Shown here: positions 1-7,005 of the stretch, piece after piece
How positions within the stretch are numbered: position 1 is the first letter of the stretch
Layout: the number at the start of each line of letters is the position of its first letter
Assembly: GCA_964650405.1 (NCBI GenBank)
Contig: CAZYTO010000222.1
Span: 1-9,774, forward strand
Source: CAZYTO01 sp964650405
GTDB taxonomy: Bacteria; Acidobacteriota; Thermoanaerobaculia; Gp7-AA8
DNA length: 9,774 nt
Reading direction: 5' to 3'
Position numbers and translations under genes: made by a program
Notes under the pieces: generated by a model
Seen by the model: the letters and a program-made list of their open reading frames with translations, nothing else
What the model was told of the DNA's origin: nothing
The model's database searches: none

Positions 1-62
1 CAACCCCGAAACCCCCCAACCCCGCAACCCCGCAACCCCGCAACCCCGCAAACCCCGCAACC
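1..62. repeat. C-rich 8-bp tandem repeat at the left edge
   Basis: The unit CAACCCCG occurs exactly at 1-8, 17-24, 25-32, 33-40 and 41-48. A degenerate copy lies at 9-16, a 9-base variant with an extra A at 49-57, and a partial copy at 58-62. On the minus strand this gives seven runs of four or more G separated by short TTGC-like spacers, which matches the usual pattern for a G-quadruplex. No coding frame is evident. The repeat lies at the extreme end of the window, so it may mark where an assembly stopped, and its copy number cannot be trusted. Confidence 0.85.
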
Positions 63-67
63 AGCGA

Positions 68-95
68 ATAAGCGATCCGCGATAAGCGAACCGCG
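68..95. repeat. 14-bp tandem duplication
   Basis: The segment ATAAGCGATCCGCG at 68-81 is followed directly by ATAAGCGAACCGCG at 82-95, which matches at 13 of 14 positions. It lies between the C-rich octamer array and the first gene. It could be more low-complexity leader or a paired binding site. Nothing in the sequence decides between these. Confidence 0.6.
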
Positions 96-134
96 ACCCT
101 GTATCATCCCCTCCGCATGGACCGCCTGCCGTGA

Positions 135-872
135 GTGCCCGCGTCCTGCTCCAGCGCCGGCAGGTCGATCAGGCCCGCTCCGAGCTCCGCCGCCGCGGCC
201 TCGACTGCCTCTCCACCCGCATCCCCCTGGCGCTATTTCGGCCGTAAGTCCGGCGTCCTCATCCCCGGCACGATCGGCTATCGCATCAAGAGCTGGGACG
301 GCCTCGGGACGGTGGCCTTTCTCGAGGCCCGGCTGCCCCGCGATGCCCGTGTGCTCGACATTGGCGCCAATACCTCCGAAATCCTCTGCATCCTCCACCG
401 CCTGGGCTACACGGATCTCACCGGCGTCGATCTCGCCCCGGAGATCGCCCGCATGCCCTACGCCGATTCCATCCGCTACCTCTGCAAGGATTTCATGGCC
501 ACGGGGTTCGAGCCGGAGTCGTTCGACGCGATCACGGCCATCTCCTCTATCGAGCACGGCTACGACGGCCCGGCCCTCTTCCGCGAATGCGCGCGGCTGC
601 TGCGCCCAGGCGGCCTGCTCGTACTCTCCTTCGACTACTGGCCGGAGAAGATCGACACGACCGGGACGCTGATGTATGACATGACCTGGCGGATCTTTTC
701 CCATGCCGAGACGCTGGAGATGGTCGAGACGGCGGGCCGCCACGGTCTCACACCGGTGGACGCGCTCGAGCTCGAGGCCGGCGACCGCGTGGTGAAGTGG
801 GGGCCCTGGGCGTACACGTTCGCGTGGCTTACCCTCCGGCGCGCAAACGCCGCGGATCGTGAAACGCCGTGA
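135..872 (+). CDS. Class I SAM-dependent methyltransferase, N-terminus probably frameshifted
   Basis: The protein has a Rossmann-type methyltransferase fold. In the open 245-residue frame, motif I (VLDIGANTSE) is at about residues 73-82, the acidic end of strand 2 (GVDLAP) at 97-102, then FDAITAISSIEH, and the post-motif LLRPGGLLVLSF. It probably methylates a sugar or lipid-linked glycan in the cytoplasm, but the substrate is unknown. The first 30 residues of this frame are Ala/Ser/Pro-rich and unlike a protein start. From GTG 131 another frame reads VLLQRRQVDQARSELRRRG and ends at TAA 245-247. Removing one C from the CCCCC run at 223-227 joins the two frames as ...STRIPWRYFGRK.... The true product is therefore probably about 246 residues, starting at GTG 131. 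No clear ribosome binding site is seen. The stop overlaps the next start as GTGA. Methyltransferase call is strong; substrate is not. Confidence 0.85.
   Translation: MPASCSSAGRSIRPAPSSAAAASTASPPASPWRYFGRKSGVLIPGTIGYRIKSWDGLGTVAFLEARLPRDARVLDIGANTSEILCILHRLGYTDLTGVDLAPEIARMPYADSIRYLCKDFMATGFEPESFDAITAISSIEHGYDGPALFRECARLLRPGGLLVLSFDYWPEKIDTTGTLMYDMTWRIFSHAETLEMVETAGRHGLTPVDALELEAGDRVVKWGPWAYTFAWLTLRRANAADRETP
223..227 (+). other. Probable one-base insertion in a poly-C run
   Basis: A run of five C breaks the reading frame of the first methyltransferase. With four C the codons read ATC CCC TGG CGC TAT TTC, which continues smoothly from the GTG 131 frame into the conserved downstream frame. The upstream frame (131-247) is otherwise orphaned at TAA 245. 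Homopolymer length error in sequencing is the simplest explanation. A real inactivating or phase-variable slip is possible. Confidence 0.7.
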
Positions 873-2365
873 CTTCTTACGCCCGGCGGTTGGCCAGCAA
901 CATGGCCGGAGTGGCCTGGACTGCGGTGATGCAGGCGAGCTTTACGCCGCTCTTTCTGCGGGCGGTGGGCGTGGAGGGGTACGCGTTCATCGGCTTCTTC
1001 GTCACCCTCCAGGCCGTGCTGCAGATCTTCGACTTCGGGTTCGGGCCGACCATCAACCGCAGGCTGGCTCGCGTCAGCGCCGGTTCCGAAGAGCCCGGAG
1101 AGACGCGCGACCTGGCCAGGACGCTGGAAGTGATGTCCTGGGCGCTGGCGGCATTGGCCGGCGGCGTCCTGGCCGTGCTGGCCATGCGATTCGGCCGCTG
1201 GTGGTTCCGAACCGCGGCTGCGTCGCCGGTGCCGGTGGAGCGCTCACTGCTCTTCATGGCGATCACGATCATCGCCCAGTGGCCGGTGACGTACTACCAG
1301 TCCGGGCTTCTGGGCCTCGGGCTGGCCGGGAGAATGAACGCGGCGAAGATCGTGTCCGCGACCTGCTCGGCCGCAGGCGCGGCCTTTGTGCTAGTCAAGG
1401 TATCGCCCACCCTGCCTGCCTACTTTGCTGTGCAGGGAATCGTGGCCGTGCTCCACGTCGTCACGCTCCGGGCGCTCTTCTGGCGGGCCCTTCCGCCTGC
1501 GGAGGAGCGCGGACGCTTCCGTTCCGAATCGCTGCGGAGCACGCAGCGGTTCGCCGCGGGAATGACCGGGATCACGCTCTTCGGCGTGCTGACTACGCAA
1601 GTCGATCGCCTCGTCCTCAGCCGGATCGTGCCGCTCGATGAATTCGGCTGCTACGCGCTGGCCTGGGTGGTTGCCAGTGGCCTGATACTGGTGCTCGGGC
1701 CGGCGCACGCCACGCTCTTTCCCCAGCTCTCGGCGCGTTTCGGAGATGAGGGCGAGCTCCGTCGCTCGTTTCACGAAGGCGCACAGCTCCTGTCCGCACT
1801 GCTGTTGCCGGCGGCCGGCGTCGTCGCACTCTTCGCACAGCCGCTGCTCTTTGCCTGGAGCGGCAATGCCATGATCGCCGCCCGGACCGCGCCCCTGGCC
1901 ACGCTGCTGGTGATCGGCATGACGTTCAACGGCCTGATGCAACCGCCGCACGCGCTGCAGCTCGCGTCAGGCTCCACGCGCCTGCCGTTCCAACTGGCGG
2001 CGGGGGCGCTCCTCTTCCAGGTGCCGGCGGTCCTGCTGCTGGCGCACTGGCGCGGTGCCCTCGGGGCTGCCTGCGCGTGGCCGGCCATGAATGCGCTGTA
2101 CCTCGGCGTAGGCTCGATCCTGACGTTGCGCCGGTGGCTGCCCGGCGCGCAGCGGAAGTGGTTGCTCGAGGACGTGGGCCGGCCGCTGCTCGCGGCGGTC
2201 ATTCCCGTCGCGCTGGCGAGGATGTGGATCACGCTTCCCTCGTCCCGAATCGGCTCCGCGGCTGTCATCGCCGTGATCTCCGCCGCGTCGCTGCTGGCAA
2301 GCGTGCTTGCGTCGCCGGCAGCGGGCCGGATGCTGCGCTCTATAATCAGGCCCTCGTTTCGATGA
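869..2365 (+). CDS. Wzx-type polysaccharide/oligosaccharide flippase
   Basis: This is a 498-residue, strongly hydrophobic inner-membrane protein with about 12 to 14 membrane segments, the usual size and layout for the polysaccharide transporter (Wzx, MOP) superfamily. Features typical of the family are the N-terminal amphipathic stretch and first helix (about 8-30), FGFGPTINRRLAR at about 56-68, GLGLAGRMNAAKI at about 149-161, and DRLVLSRIVPLDEFGCYALA at about 246-265, where the second half begins. Its role would be to flip an undecaprenyl-linked repeat unit from the cytoplasmic to the periplasmic face. The GTG start at 869 shares GTGA with the previous stop, and the stop shares ATGA with the next start, so it is probably co-translated with its neighbours. 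No wzx symbol is given because the family is too divergent for a firm orthologue call. An exporter of another lipid-linked glycan is the main alternative. Confidence 0.85.
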   Translation: MTSYARRLASNMAGVAWTAVMQASFTPLFLRAVGVEGYAFIGFFVTLQAVLQIFDFGFGPTINRRLARVSAGSEEPGETRDLARTLEVMSWALAALAGGVLAVLAMRFGRWWFRTAAASPVPVERSLLFMAITIIAQWPVTYYQSGLLGLGLAGRMNAAKIVSATCSAAGAAFVLVKVSPTLPAYFAVQGIVAVLHVVTLRALFWRALPPAEERGRFRSESLRSTQRFAAGMTGITLFGVLTTQVDRLVLSRIVPLDEFGCYALAWVVASGLILVLGPAHATLFPQLSARFGDEGELRRSFHEGAQLLSALLLPAAGVVALFAQPLLFAWSGNAMIAARTAPLATLLVIGMTFNGLMQPPHALQLASGSTRLPFQLAAGALLFQVPAVLLLAHWRGALGAACAWPAMNALYLGVGSILTLRRWLPGAQRKWLLEDVGRPLLAAVIPVALARMWITLPSSRIGSAAVIAVISAASLLASVLASPAAGRMLRSIIRPSFR

Positions 2366-3372
2366 GCGGTCCTCTCCTGTCGGTCTGTATCGCCACGTTC
2401 AACCGCAGCCGGTTTCTCCCCGCAACGCTCGACAACATCTGCGCGCAGCTCACCGAGGAGACGGAGCTGGTCCTCGTCGACGGCGCGTCCACGGATGACA
2501 CCGCGGCCATAGGCGCCGAGTATGCGCGGCGCAATCCGCGTGTGCGCTTCCAGCGGCAGGAGGCGAATGGCGGCGTCGACCGCGATTTCGCCGCGGCCGT
2601 CGAGCTGGCCGGCGGCCGTTACTGCTGGCTCTTCTCCGACGACGACATGCTGAAGCCGGGCGCAATCGCCCGCGTCCTCGGTCATCTGCACGAGGGGCAT
2701 GGCCTGATCATCGCCAACGCGGAAGTACGCAACGCAGACCTGAGCGGGGTACTCGAAGCGAACCGTGCCGGCATTCATGAGGACCGGGTCTATGCGGTCG
2801 GAGAGGACGATCGCCTCTACGCCGATACCGCCAAGTACCTCTCGTTCATCGGGGGTGTCATCATCGAGCGGGCGTTGTGGATGGAGCGGCCGAAGGAGCG
2901 CTACTTCGGCAGCGAGTTCATTCACTTCGGAGTGATCTTCCAGGCTGACCTTCCCGCGTCGACGCTCGTCCTCGGCGATCCCCTCGTCGAGATCCGGTAC
3001 GGGAACGCGATGTGGACGGCGCGCGGCTTCGAGATCTGGATGTTCCGATGGCCGGCCCTGGTCTGGTCGATGCCGCGCTCCGAAGGCGCGAAGCGAACCG
3101 TCGTCTCGCGGCAACGGTGGCGCAATCCCGTGCTCCTGCTGGGGCATCGGGCCATCGGGGCGTATTCGATGGAGGAGTACAAGCGTCTCATCGCGCCACT
3201 TCCGGCGTGGATGCCGCTCCGTCTCCTGGCGAAGGCCATCGCCGCCATTCCCGGTCGAGCGCTCAACGCCTTTGCCCGAGGAGTGCTGCGCCTGATGCCG
3301 GCGCGCCTGCTGCCGCTGCTGCGATGGGACTTGCGGACGAGCCGCTTCTACGGTGGGGGCGGCGCGGCGTGA
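2362..3372 (+). CDS. Family 2 glycosyltransferase (GT-A fold)
   Basis: A 336-residue cytoplasmic or membrane-associated glycosyltransferase. The N-terminus LLSVCIATFNRSRFLPATLD (residues 5-24) is the standard GT2 nucleotide-binding strand. The motif VDGASTDD (39-46) and the metal-binding SDDD at about 92-95 (a DxD variant) are intact. The central FIGGVII and FIHFGVIFQ stretches resemble the abequosyltransferase-like branch of GT2, as I remember it. That similarity is suggestive, not proof of sugar specificity. The C-terminus is basic, with hydrophobic amphipathic stretches and no clear membrane helix. I chose ATG 2362, which shares ATGA with the flippase stop. The longer open frame back to 2077 only overlaps the flippase and reads as Arg/Ala-rich shadow. 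It probably adds one sugar to the lipid-linked repeat unit. Confidence 0.85.
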   Translation: MSGPLLSVCIATFNRSRFLPATLDNICAQLTEETELVLVDGASTDDTAAIGAEYARRNPRVRFQRQEANGGVDRDFAAAVELAGGRYCWLFSDDDMLKPGAIARVLGHLHEGHGLIIANAEVRNADLSGVLEANRAGIHEDRVYAVGEDDRLYADTAKYLSFIGGVIIERALWMERPKERYFGSEFIHFGVIFQADLPASTLVLGDPLVEIRYGNAMWTARGFEIWMFRWPALVWSMPRSEGAKRTVVSRQRWRNPVLLLGHRAIGAYSMEEYKRLIAPLPAWMPLRLLAKAIAAIPGRALNAFARGVLRLMPARLLPLLRWDLRTSRFYGGGGAA

Positions 3373-3412
3373 TGCTCACGGATATGCGACACTGCGTCTT
3401 CCCTGACGGCCT

Positions 3413-3419
3413 GGGGGAA
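3413..3419 (+). promoter_or_regulatory. Ribosome binding site of the C-methyltransferase
   Basis: The sequence GGGGGAA lies eight bases before ATG 3428 and partly matches the Shine-Dalgarno consensus. It stands out because most other starts in this operon lack a good site and rely on stop/start overlap. The 55-base spacer before this gene is the longest gap within the left operon, so independent initiation makes sense. Confidence 0.45.
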
Positions 3420-3427
3420 CTGTTGGA

Positions 3428-4681
3428 ATGCTGACCAGACTTGCATGCCGTGTGTGCGAGGCGGAGCTCGATCCGGTTCTCTCCCTCGGCAACCACTACG
3501 TTTCGGATTTCCCGCTGCCCGCTGACGGCGACGGGACGGCGTCGCCTCTCGACCTCGTGCTCTGCCGCCGCTGCCGCCTGGTGCAGCTTCGCCACTCGGT
3601 GCCGGGTGAATTGATGTACCGGAACTACTGGTACCGCTCCGGCACGAACCAGACCATGCGCGATGCCCTGGCGGATATCGCACACAAGGCGGAGACGCTC
3701 ATCCACCTGCAGGAGGGCGACACGGTCCTCGACATCGGCTGCAACGACGGCACGCTGCTGGCGGCGTACGAGACGCCCGGGATCAAGCGGATCGGTGTCG
3801 ACCCGGCCGAAAACCTGGCTCAGTTCTCGCGGAGCGTCGCGGACCACGTCGTGACCGGCTTCTTCGAGGCTGGAATCTTCGCTCGTGAGGCGCCGCTCCG
3901 CGGGCTGCGGCCGAAGATCGTCACGAGCATCGCCATGTTCTACGACCTGGACGAGCCGAGGACGTTCGTGCGGGATGTGGCGCAGGTGATGGATCCGGAG
4001 GGGCTCTGGATCGTGCAGATGAGCTGGCTGCCGCTCATGCTCCGCGAGCACGAGCTTGGGAACATCTGTCATGAGCACCTCGAGTACTACTCCATGCAGT
4101 CGTTCGAGTACCTGCTGCGGCTGGAAGGCTTCGAGATCGTCGACGTGGAGATCAACTCGGTGAACGGCGGAAGTCTCCGCGCCTACATCCGGCGCAGTGA
4201 CGCGAACCCGGAGAGCTTCGCGGACGGCACATACCGGCAACTGGCCGAGGTCCGCGTGCAGTCCGTGCGCGACGAGGAGGCCCGTCTCAGTCTCGGCGAA
4301 GCTGCTCCCTACGAGGAGTTCGCATTCTGGGCGGAGCGGATCAAGCAGGACGTGGTCTCGTTCATCCGGGAGCAGGTCAGCAACGGCAGGCGCGTCCACG
4401 TCTACGGCGCGTCGACCAAGGGGAACACGGTGCTGCAGTACTACGGCCTGGATCACACGCTGATCGCCGCGGCGGCGGAGCGCAATCGAGACAAGTGGGG
4501 GCGGGTGACCGTCGGTACACGGATTCCGATCATCTCGGAGGAGCAGGCCCGGGCGGAAAAGCCCGACTTCTTCCTCGTGCTGCCGTGGCACTTTCTGCGT
4601 GAGTTTCAGGAGCGCGAGCACGCCTATCTCCGTGCGGGAGGGCGCTTCATCGTGCCGGCGCCGCACTTCGCGCTGATCTAG
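3428..4681 (+). CDS. NDP-sugar C-methyltransferase (TylC3/NovU-like, three domains)
   Basis: A 417-residue protein with the full three-part build of sugar C-methyltransferases. An N-terminal zinc-binding domain has paired cysteines C7/C10 and C46/C49. A SAM-binding Rossmann domain carries VLDIGCNDGTLL (100-111) and GVDP (123-126). The C-terminal domain (Methyltransf_14 type) carries GASTKGNT (about 328-335). The segment CHEHLEYY (214-221) corresponds to the conserved His/Glu/His active-site region known in this family, for example in the TcaB9 structure. Members move a methyl group from SAM to a sugar carbon, usually C-3 of a 4-keto-6-deoxy NDP-sugar, making branched sugars. I infer that the glycan built here contains a C-methyl-branched deoxysugar. 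The matching dehydratase, epimerase or ketoreductase genes are not in the window. It lies five bases before the next gene. Family assignment is strong; exact carbon and sugar are unknown. Confidence 0.92.
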   Translation: MLTRLACRVCEAELDPVLSLGNHYVSDFPLPADGDGTASPLDLVLCRRCRLVQLRHSVPGELMYRNYWYRSGTNQTMRDALADIAHKAETLIHLQEGDTVLDIGCNDGTLLAAYETPGIKRIGVDPAENLAQFSRSVADHVVTGFFEAGIFAREAPLRGLRPKIVTSIAMFYDLDEPRTFVRDVAQVMDPEGLWIVQMSWLPLMLREHELGNICHEHLEYYSMQSFEYLLRLEGFEIVDVEINSVNGGSLRAYIRRSDANPESFADGTYRQLAEVRVQSVRDEEARLSLGEAAPYEEFAFWAERIKQDVVSFIREQVSNGRRVHVYGASTKGNTVLQYYGLDHTLIAAAAERNRDKWGRVTVGTRIPIISEEQARAEKPDFFLVLPWHFLREFQEREHAYLRAGGRFIVPAPHFALI

Positions 4682-4686
4682 CGGGC

Positions 4687-6162
4687 ATGCGACGCGCCGC
4701 CATCTACGCTCTCGTTCTGGCGCCCCTCATCGCCCTTCATGCCCGCTATGTCCCGGGCCGCGGCCCGTTCAGTCTGGACGGCAGCTATTACCTCCAGGGC
4801 GCGCGTTACGTCATGGAGCAGAACCGGCTCATGACGGGCCTCTCGCTGTATCACGAGGGCCTGGCCGTGCTGCCGTCGCCATGGAACACCGCACCGCTCT
4901 GGCCGCTCGTCCTGGGCCTCGTCGCCAAGGCGACGGGACTTGTTGCCGCCGCCAATCTGCTGCCGCAGCTCTTCTACGTACTCGACCTGGTGTTTCTGGC
5001 TCTGCTTGCCGCGCGGATGTCCAGACGCCTCGGCGGCCCGATCGAATGGAGGATCGGGCCGGATGCGCTCGATGTGAGTCATCTGGTCATCGTCCTGGGC
5101 GGCCTCAATTTCATCTTCTTCGAATCGACGGTCTACCCGTACACGGAAGGACTGGCCTTCGCCCTCGGCACCGTGTCGCTGCTGGTGCTGGACTCGGCTG
5201 AAGAGCGGCAGGCCGGCGCGTTCGCGATGCCGCTTCTGGCCGGCGTCCTGGGAGGTCTGAGCTGTCTGGCCCGCTACCAGATGGTCGCGTTGCCCCTGGC
5301 GGCGGCGCTCCTGTTCTTCTGCCTGCGGCGATGGAAGGCCTTCGCGCTGTACTGCGCCGCGACGACGGTCGTGGTGCTGCCGTGGATGGTCTACGCGCAC
5401 TCGCTGCTCAGGCTGCGGGCGGGGATCGAGCCATGGGACGAATGGATCCACATGCCGACGGCAGCCGGCACCATCTGGCAGCTCGTCCGCGGAGTGGCCG
5501 TCGCCTTCGATCCGTTCTCGCCGGCGTCATACTTCCGCGCATTTGGCGTGCTGCTGCTGCTCCTGCCGTTGCCGTTCTTCACGCGGGGACGTTTGCCGCT
5601 GCTGCCGGCCGTTACGGCCGCCACGGGCATCCTCGGGACGGTAATGTTGGCGCACTACGAGTCGACGCGGCTTGAGCGCTGGCTGTTCGGCGAGCGGCAT
5701 TCGCTCCTGTTTCTCTACACACTCCTCGCCGCCCTCGTCTGGGCCGTGACGCGGGGAGGACGTACGGTGCGCACGCTGGCGATCGGGCTCGCTCTCCTGG
5801 GCTCGGTGCAAGGTGGGGTGGCGATCGCCACGACGCCGCCGCCCATGGGGAACGGACTGTCCGCCGGCGACCGGGCCCTGGTTGCCTGGCTGACGAGGCG
5901 GGATCCACACGCAGTCGTGCTCACGACGAACGCGCACATCCTCTCGGTCTACACGCACAACCCGATGCAATGGACCGACTGTGGCGTGTCTCCCGAACGG
6001 ACGCGGATCATGCTCGACAAGCTGCATGTCGGCTACGTGGTGATCTATCGCAGTGAGCGCGGCTGCGCCTTCGTACGCGGTCTCGATGACGTGCTCACGC
6101 CGGTGGCTTCGTTCGCGGACAGCGTTACGCCGGTCTCGCTTTTCGAGGTTCGCAAGCGGTAA
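4687..6162 (+). CDS. Multi-pass membrane protein, probable GT-C glycosyltransferase
   Basis: A 491-residue integral membrane protein with roughly ten hydrophobic segments in the first 390 residues, followed by a soluble C-terminal region (about 395-491). After the first helix comes FSLDGSYYLQGARYV (29-43). An acidic residue in the first periplasmic loop (here D31) is the usual catalytic position of GT-C enzymes such as the ArnT and GT39 groups. The PSPWNTAPLWPLVLG stretch and ESTVYPYTEGLAFALG also fit that layout. By family logic it would use a polyprenyl-phosphate sugar on the periplasmic side, or transfer to a lipid-linked glycan. It starts five bases after the C-methyltransferase stop, with no good ribosome binding site, so it is the last gene of the left operon. 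A Wzy-like polymerase role cannot be excluded. Membrane protein is certain; GT-C role is inferred. Confidence 0.7.
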   Translation: MRRAAIYALVLAPLIALHARYVPGRGPFSLDGSYYLQGARYVMEQNRLMTGLSLYHEGLAVLPSPWNTAPLWPLVLGLVAKATGLVAAANLLPQLFYVLDLVFLALLAARMSRRLGGPIEWRIGPDALDVSHLVIVLGGLNFIFFESTVYPYTEGLAFALGTVSLLVLDSAEERQAGAFAMPLLAGVLGGLSCLARYQMVALPLAAALLFFCLRRWKAFALYCAATTVVVLPWMVYAHSLLRLRAGIEPWDEWIHMPTAAGTIWQLVRGVAVAFDPFSPASYFRAFGVLLLLLPLPFFTRGRLPLLPAVTAATGILGTVMLAHYESTRLERWLFGERHSLLFLYTLLAALVWAVTRGGRTVRTLAIGLALLGSVQGGVAIATTPPPMGNGLSAGDRALVAWLTRRDPHAVVLTTNAHILSVYTHNPMQWTDCGVSPERTRIMLDKLHVGYVVIYRSERGCAFVRGLDDVLTPVASFADSVTPVSLFEVRKR

Positions 6163-6183
6163 GCGCGGCGCCCTTGAATGGCC

Positions 6184-6248
6184 TCACGCGGAGACACGGA
6201 GGAGGCGGAGAAGAGCTCGACATCCGCGATTCCGCGTCCTCGGCGTGA
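6184..6248. repeat. Imperfect palindromic hairpin element
   Basis: The arms 6184-6200 (TCACGCGGAGACACGGA) and 6231-6248 (TCCGCGTCCTCGGCGTGA) pair with one G/G mismatch, one A/C mismatch and one bulged C. An inner stem GCGGA (6205-6209) pairs with TCCGC (6223-6227). The arms resemble the CACGCGGAGACGCGGAG-type intergenic repeats that I recall as scattered through many bacterial genomes, including high-GC ones. That link is from memory, not from a search. It sits just after the operon ending at 6162 and before the next gene. It may be a mobile REP-like repeat that also acts as a transcript-end hairpin; there is no T-tract. Confidence 0.6.
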
Positions 6249-6309
6249 AGCGTCCTTCGTGAAAGCAGCGCGCATGTCAGGCCCGCGCGGTAGTGGTACG
6301 CTGTCGAAC

Positions 6310-7005
6310 ATGGCGGCGAATCCGGCGATGGAGCGGACCGCGTTTGCCGTGGTGCCTGCCTACAACGAAGCGCAGGTGCTGGCCGGGAGCGTCCGGGCGC
6401 TCACCGCGGCGGCATTGCGCGTGGTGGTCGTCGACGACGGCTCGACGGATGAGACGTCGGCCGTGGCCCGTGCCGCCGGCGCTACGGTATTGCGCCACGT
6501 CATCAACCGCGGCCAGGGAGCAGCGCTGCAGACCGGGATCGGGTATGCGCTTCGGCGGGGCGCCGAACAGATCGTCACGTTCGATGCGGACGGGCAGCAT
6601 GGCGTGGAAGCCGTCTCCGACCTGCTGCAGCCGCTGCGCGAAGGGCGGGCCGACGTCGTTCTCGGTTCGCGCTTTCTCGACGGCCGGACGCGCGTTCCCC
6701 TGCTCCGCCGCCTGACGTTGAAGGCGGCCGTGCTTTTCACGCGGTTGATGACCGGCATGCGCGTGACCGACACGCACAACGGACTCCGCGCGCTGACGCG
6801 CCATGCGGCCGAGTGCATCGCCCTGCGGCAGGACCGCATGGCCCACGCCAGCGAGATCCTCGATCAAATCGCCGCGGCGCGGCTGCGCTACGTCGAGGTG
6901 CCGGTACGCATCCGCTACTCCGACTACTCCCGCAGCAAAGGACAGCGAAGTCTCGGGGCGTTCCGCGTGGCGGCCGACTATCTTCTCGGACGGTGGCTGG
7001 GATGA
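6310..7005 (+). CDS. Family 2 glycosyltransferase, polyprenyl-phosphate sugar synthase type
   Basis: A 231-residue GT2 of the DPM1/polyprenyl-phosphate glycosyltransferase branch. It has VVPAYNEAQVL (14-24), VDDGSTDET (41-49), NRGQGAALQTGIGYA (66-80), the metal site FDADGQH (91-97), GSRFLDG (119-125) and THNGLRALT (155-163), then YSRSKGQRSLGAF near the end. Members move a sugar from a nucleotide donor to a polyprenyl phosphate, supplying lipid-linked donors to periplasmic GT-C enzymes. The protein stops right after the catalytic domain, without the C-terminal membrane helices of GtrB- or DPM-type relatives. I chose ATG 6310 because homology begins just after it. In-frame ATGs at 6274 and 6178 exist, but their extension runs over the hairpin repeat and reads as low-complexity. 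The stop shares ATGA with the DUF2304 gene. It plausibly feeds the GT-C proteins in this window. Confidence 0.88.
   Translation: MAANPAMERTAFAVVPAYNEAQVLAGSVRALTAAALRVVVVDDGSTDETSAVARAAGATVLRHVINRGQGAALQTGIGYALRRGAEQIVTFDADGQHGVEAVSDLLQPLREGRADVVLGSRFLDGRTRVPLLRRLTLKAAVLFTRLMTGMRVTDTHNGLRALTRHAAECIALRQDRMAHASEILDQIAAARLRYVEVPVRIRYSDYSRSKGQRSLGAFRVAADYLLGRWLG

Noticed and set aside
1..62. CRISPR array
   Set aside because: The repeat unit is only 8 bases and is back-to-back with no unique spacers.
2341..2346. Perfect TATAAT box 15 bases before the GT2 start
   Set aside because: No matching -35 hexamer lies at a suitable distance. It is too close to the start codon to leave a useful leader, and it lies inside coding sequence of a continuous operon.
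2077..2361. N-terminal extension of the GT2 back to ATG 2077
   Set aside because: It lies entirely inside the flippase gene and reads as Arg/Ala-rich shadow. The canonical GT2 start motif begins just after ATG 2362, which overlaps the flippase stop.
1771..3147. Long minus-strand open frame of 458 codons opposite the flippase and GT2
   Set aside because: It spans the antisense of two well-supported genes and their junction. Its residues are Arg/Ala/Glu-rich with no recognisable motif. Such long antisense frames are common in very GC-rich DNA.
3263..4666. Minus-strand open frame of 467 codons opposite the C-methyltransferase
   Set aside because: The plus strand holds a complete, motif-rich C-methyltransferase over the same bases. 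The antisense frame has low-complexity Arg/His/Val content and poor codon bias.
6178..6309. N-terminal extension of the second GT2 to ATG 6178
   Set aside because: The extension is encoded by the hairpin repeat and has no family resemblance. The GT2 fold begins right after ATG 6310.
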